This document shows positions 62,184 to 64,000 of a stretch of 64,000 bases of DNA, piece by piece; position 1 is the stretch's first letter, and each line of letters starts with the position of its first letter. The position numbers and the translations under genes were made by a program. The stretch comes from Pseudomonas viridiflava (GTDB taxonomy: Bacteria; Pseudomonadota; Gammaproteobacteria; Pseudomonadales; Pseudomonadaceae), in the NCBI RefSeq assembly GCF_900580865.1, contig NZ_UTBZ01000012.1, positions 90,074 through 154,073 of the forward strand, in the 5' to 3' direction. The notes below the pieces were generated by a model. It saw only the letters and a program-made list of their open reading frames with translations, was not told the origin of the DNA and did not search any database.

Positions 62184-63493
62184 GGTCAATCCAGCGCCGT
62201 TTGAGCCTGGGTTTGATCAGCGTCATGGTGGTCGTCGGTGTAGTGGTGGCGCAAACCAGCCTGTGGTTGTTCGAAGTGGGTTTGCAGCGTTATCTCGAAG
62301 CCGGTCTGCGCAACGACAGCGAAAGTCTGCTGGTGGCATTGGTGCGCGGGCCGCAAGGCCTGCAACTGGATGAGCGGCATTTGTCGCCAGCCTATCAGCG
62401 ACCGTTTTCCGGGCACTATTTCCGCATTGATTTTGCCGACAGCCATTGGCGTTCGCGCTCGTTGTGGGATCAGGATCTGCCGCTACTCGACCATCCCGGT
62501 CTGCACAGCAATCTGCAACTGGGCCCGGACGGTCAGCAGTTGCTGGTGCTGCGCTCGGACTATCGGCGTCTGGGCCAATCGATTTCGATCAGCGTCGCGC
62601 AGGATTACACGCCGGTGCGAGAGAGCTTTCAGCGCATGCGTCAGATCGGGCTGGGCCTGGGTCTGGCGGCGTTGCTTTTGATTCTGTTCTTGCAACGATT
62701 GACCGTGCGCCGCGCGTTGAAGCCGTTGGAAAGGGCCCGCGAACAGATCGCGCAATTACAGCAGGGCCAGCGCTCGCAACTGGATGATCAGGTGCCGGTG
62801 GAACTGGAACCGCTGGTGGCGCAGATCAACCATTTGCTCGCGCACACCGAAGACAGCCTCAAGCGTTCACGCAATGCCTTGGGTAATCTCGGGCATGCGT
62901 TGAAAACGCCGTTGGCGGTGCTGTTGAGCCTGGCTTCCAGCGAAAAGCTCGATGCGCATCCCGAGTTGCGCAAGGTGCTCAAGGAACAGCTGGAGCAGGT
63001 GCAGCAGCGGCTCAATCGCGAGTTGAACCGTGCGCGGCTGTCCGGTGATGCGTTGCCGGGGGCGCTGTTTGATTGCGATGCGGAACTGCCCGGACTGCTG
63101 GCGACGTTGAACATGATTCATGGCGAGCATCTGGCGCTGAGTTATGTCGCCCCGGCGGGGTTGCAATTGCCGTGGGATCGTGAGGATTTGCTCGAGTTGC
63201 TCGGCAATCTTTTGGACAACGCTTGCAAGTGGGCGGATGCCGAAGTGCGCCTGAGTGTGATCGAGCGTACGGACGGCTTTGCTCTGAGTGTGGAAGATGA
63301 CGGCCCGGGGATTCCCGAAGAGCAGCGCACTGAGGTGTTCAGCCGGGGCACGCGGCTGGATGAGCAGACCCATGGGCATGGCTTGGGGCTGGGAATTGTC
63401 CGCGATATTGTCGAGACCTGGGGCGGGTTGCTGGTGTTGGGCGAGAGTGAGTGGGGCGGGTTGAAGGTGGTGATCGAGTTGCCTCGGCGGTGA
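62180..63493 (+). CDS. PhoQ/QseC-like sensor histidine kinase
   Basis: The 437-residue kinase has two transmembrane helices (residues about 10-30 and 160-180) around a periplasmic sensor of about 130 residues, a HAMP-type linker, the phospho-acceptor His in [27 protein letters not shown] and an ATPase domain with [18 protein letters not shown] and GHGLGLGIV boxes. The GTG start overlaps the response regulator stop. The PepSY genes upstream suggest that the signal is periplasmic, for instance a metal ion or peptide; the ligand is unknown. Confidence 0.92.
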   Translation: MRSIQRRLSLGLISVMVVVGVVVAQTSLWLFEVGLQRYLEAGLRNDSESLLVALVRGPQGLQLDERHLSPAYQRPFSGHYFRIDFADSHWRSRSLWDQDLPLLDHPGLHSNLQLGPDGQQLLVLRSDYRRLGQSISISVAQDYTPVRESFQRMRQIGLGLGLAALLLILFLQRLTVRRALKPLERAREQIAQLQQGQRSQLDDQVPVELEPLVAQINHLLAHTEDSLKRSRNALGNLGHALKTPLAVLLSLASSEKLDAHPELRKVLKEQLEQVQQRLNRELNRARLSGDALPGALFDCDAELPGLLATLNMIHGEHLALSYVAPAGLQLPWDREDLLELLGNLLDNACKWADAEVRLSVIERTDGFALSVEDDGPGIPEEQRTEVFSRGTRLDEQTHGHGLGLGIVRDIVETWGGLLVLGESEWGGLKVVIELPRR

Positions 63494-63504
63494 GCCTTTT
63501 AGAA

Positions 63505-63540
63505 GCCCCTCACCCTAACCCTCTCCCGGAGGGAGAGGGG
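63505..63540 (+). repeat. GC-rich palindromic motif, left copy
   Basis: CCCCTCACCCTAACCCTCTC is followed by a hairpin CTCTCCCGGAGGGAGAG. The same motif appears in inverted orientation at about 63801-63848. This is another repetitive family of pseudomonads. Confidence 0.7.
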
Positions 63541-63580
63541 ACTGACCGCGTTGTCTGGGAGAGGTACACCGACGTGAGAT

Positions 63581-63789
63581 ACCGAGTCGAACTCAGGTTT
63601 TGAAAGCATCACCGTGATTTGAAACACCGAGTCTGAACTCAGGTTTGAAAGCATCACCGTGATTTGAAACACCGAGTCTGAACTCAGGTTTGAAAGCATC
63701 ATCGTGATTTGAAACACCGAGTCGAACTCAGGTTTTGAAAGCATCATCGTGATCTGAAATATGGAGCCGAACTCAGGTCTTGAATAACA
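63581..63789. repeat. 45-bp tandem repeat, four copies plus a degenerate fifth
   Basis: Units start at 63581, 63626, 63671 and 63716 with a period of exactly 45 bases (ACCGAGTC...GAACTCAGGTT...GAAAGCATCA.CGTGAT). A fifth, diverged unit starts at 63761. The period is a multiple of three, so a reverse-strand frame stays open through all copies. Confidence 0.85.
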
Positions 63790-63800
63790 TGGAAATCGGC

Positions 63801-63848
63801 TCCCTTTCCCCCTCGCCCCCCTTGGGGGGAGAGGGCTGGGGTGAGGGG
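63801..63848 (-). repeat. GC-rich palindromic motif, right copy
   Basis: Inverted partner of the motif at 63505-63540 (CCCTCGCCCCCCTTGGGGGG and GGCTGGGGTGAGGGG). Confidence 0.7.
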
Positions 63849-63878
63849 GGAATCCCACTGACACCCCACAACCTGCAG

Positions 63879-64000
63879 TGGTCTAATTTCCCCGGACACC
63901 CCGATAGGTGGAAAATACATCTATCGAGGAGTTAACCATGACCAAAAAACGCAGGGCATTCGACGACAGCTTCAAGCTGCAAGTCGTGAAGATGATCAAG
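63879..64000 (+). mobile_element. Left end of an IS3-family insertion sequence
   Basis: The element begins near TGGTCTAATTTCCCCGGACA, a terminal sequence typical of IS3-family elements in pseudomonads, and is followed by a transposase gene start. The rest, including the right end and target duplication, is outside the window. Confidence 0.65.
63938..64000 (+). CDS. IS3-family transposase OrfA, partial
   Basis: Only 21 codons are visible, MTKKRRAFDDSFKLQVVKMI and on, the typical N-terminus of an IS3/IS911-type OrfA helix-turn-helix protein (K/R-rich start, then FK..VV). GAGGAG lies nine bases upstream. The gene runs off the right edge. Confidence 0.75.
   Translation, partial: MTKKRRAFDDSFKLQVVKMIK

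Larger units (their letters stand above)
63494..63937. other. Repeat-rich intergenic region before the insertion sequence
   Basis: This 444-base gap holds two GC-rich inverted motifs, a 45-bp tandem repeat and the left end of an IS3-type element, listed separately. A reverse-strand 121-codon frame spans the tandem repeat but begins and ends in the palindromes, so I do not call it a gene. Confidence 0.6.

Noticed and set aside
63581..63789. 45-bp repeats as a CRISPR array.
   Set aside because: The units are directly adjacent without unique spacers and no cas genes are nearby.

Overview
The window looks like a chromosomal stretch of a fluorescent-group Pseudomonas. The genes are mostly GC-rich, and several products are typical of the genus: a DUF6124 protein, a fecI-fecR-fecA iron citrate system, a PheC-like periplasmic dehydratase, a CodA/CodB pair and a TpsB/TpsA two-partner system. 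Many intergenic gaps hold the GTGGGAGCGAGC and GTAGGAGCTGCCGAAGG families of palindromic repeats (REP/REPIN) seen in fluorescent pseudomonads.

Layout. 1-3068 is core: a receiver-like partial gene, uppP, a small secreted protein and dusA. 3190-7530, next to the 5' end of dusA, is an AT-rich accessory block: a decayed phage-type repressor, a two-gene unit coding for an NdpA/YejK-like nucleoid protein and a two-helix membrane protein, and a DUF2971 gene bracketed by hexamer tandem repeats. 8207-13635 holds a DUF6124 gene with a hairpin-rich leader and an amino-acid/polyamine catabolic group (permease, ornithine cyclodeaminase family, acetylpolyamine deacetylase family, divergent Lrp regulator). 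14031-21437 is a surface-modification area with an accessory signal peptidase and three membrane acyltransferases, interrupted by a pheC-like gene. 21603-24117 contains RNase T2 and a broken type VI PAAR-lipase effector followed by a lipoprotein that may be its immunity partner.

24137-34374 is a mixed metabolic and efflux area: LysR/HAD/aldolase, a diguanylate cyclase, an EmrAB-like pump with an AraC regulator, and a Bcr-type transporter. 34483-40791 encodes the two-partner secretion pair, whose large exoprotein has no visible toxin tip. 41432-48354 is a same-strand run of eight genes that reads like an undescribed small biosynthetic cluster: cytochrome c, PobA-like hydroxylase, stand-alone class I amidotransferase, LysE exporter, glutamate-racemase-like enzyme, glutathione S-transferase and a TrpE/TrpG-type anthranilate synthase pair. 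A glutathione S-transferase together with a possible gamma-glutamyl-removing amidotransferase suggests, as inference only, sulfur addition to an anthranilate-derived ring.

48403-52546 is the ferric citrate system under a Fur-like site; its receptor gene carries a one-base shift at a seven-A run. 52633-63493 has an MFS transporter, a DapF paralogue lacking both catalytic cysteines, cytosine deaminase/permease, a dehalogenase-fold hydrolase, queD, a patatin-like lipase and a PepSY-PepSY-response regulator-kinase operon. The right edge has a 45-bp tandem repeat between inverted GC-rich palindromes, then the start of an IS3-type insertion sequence.
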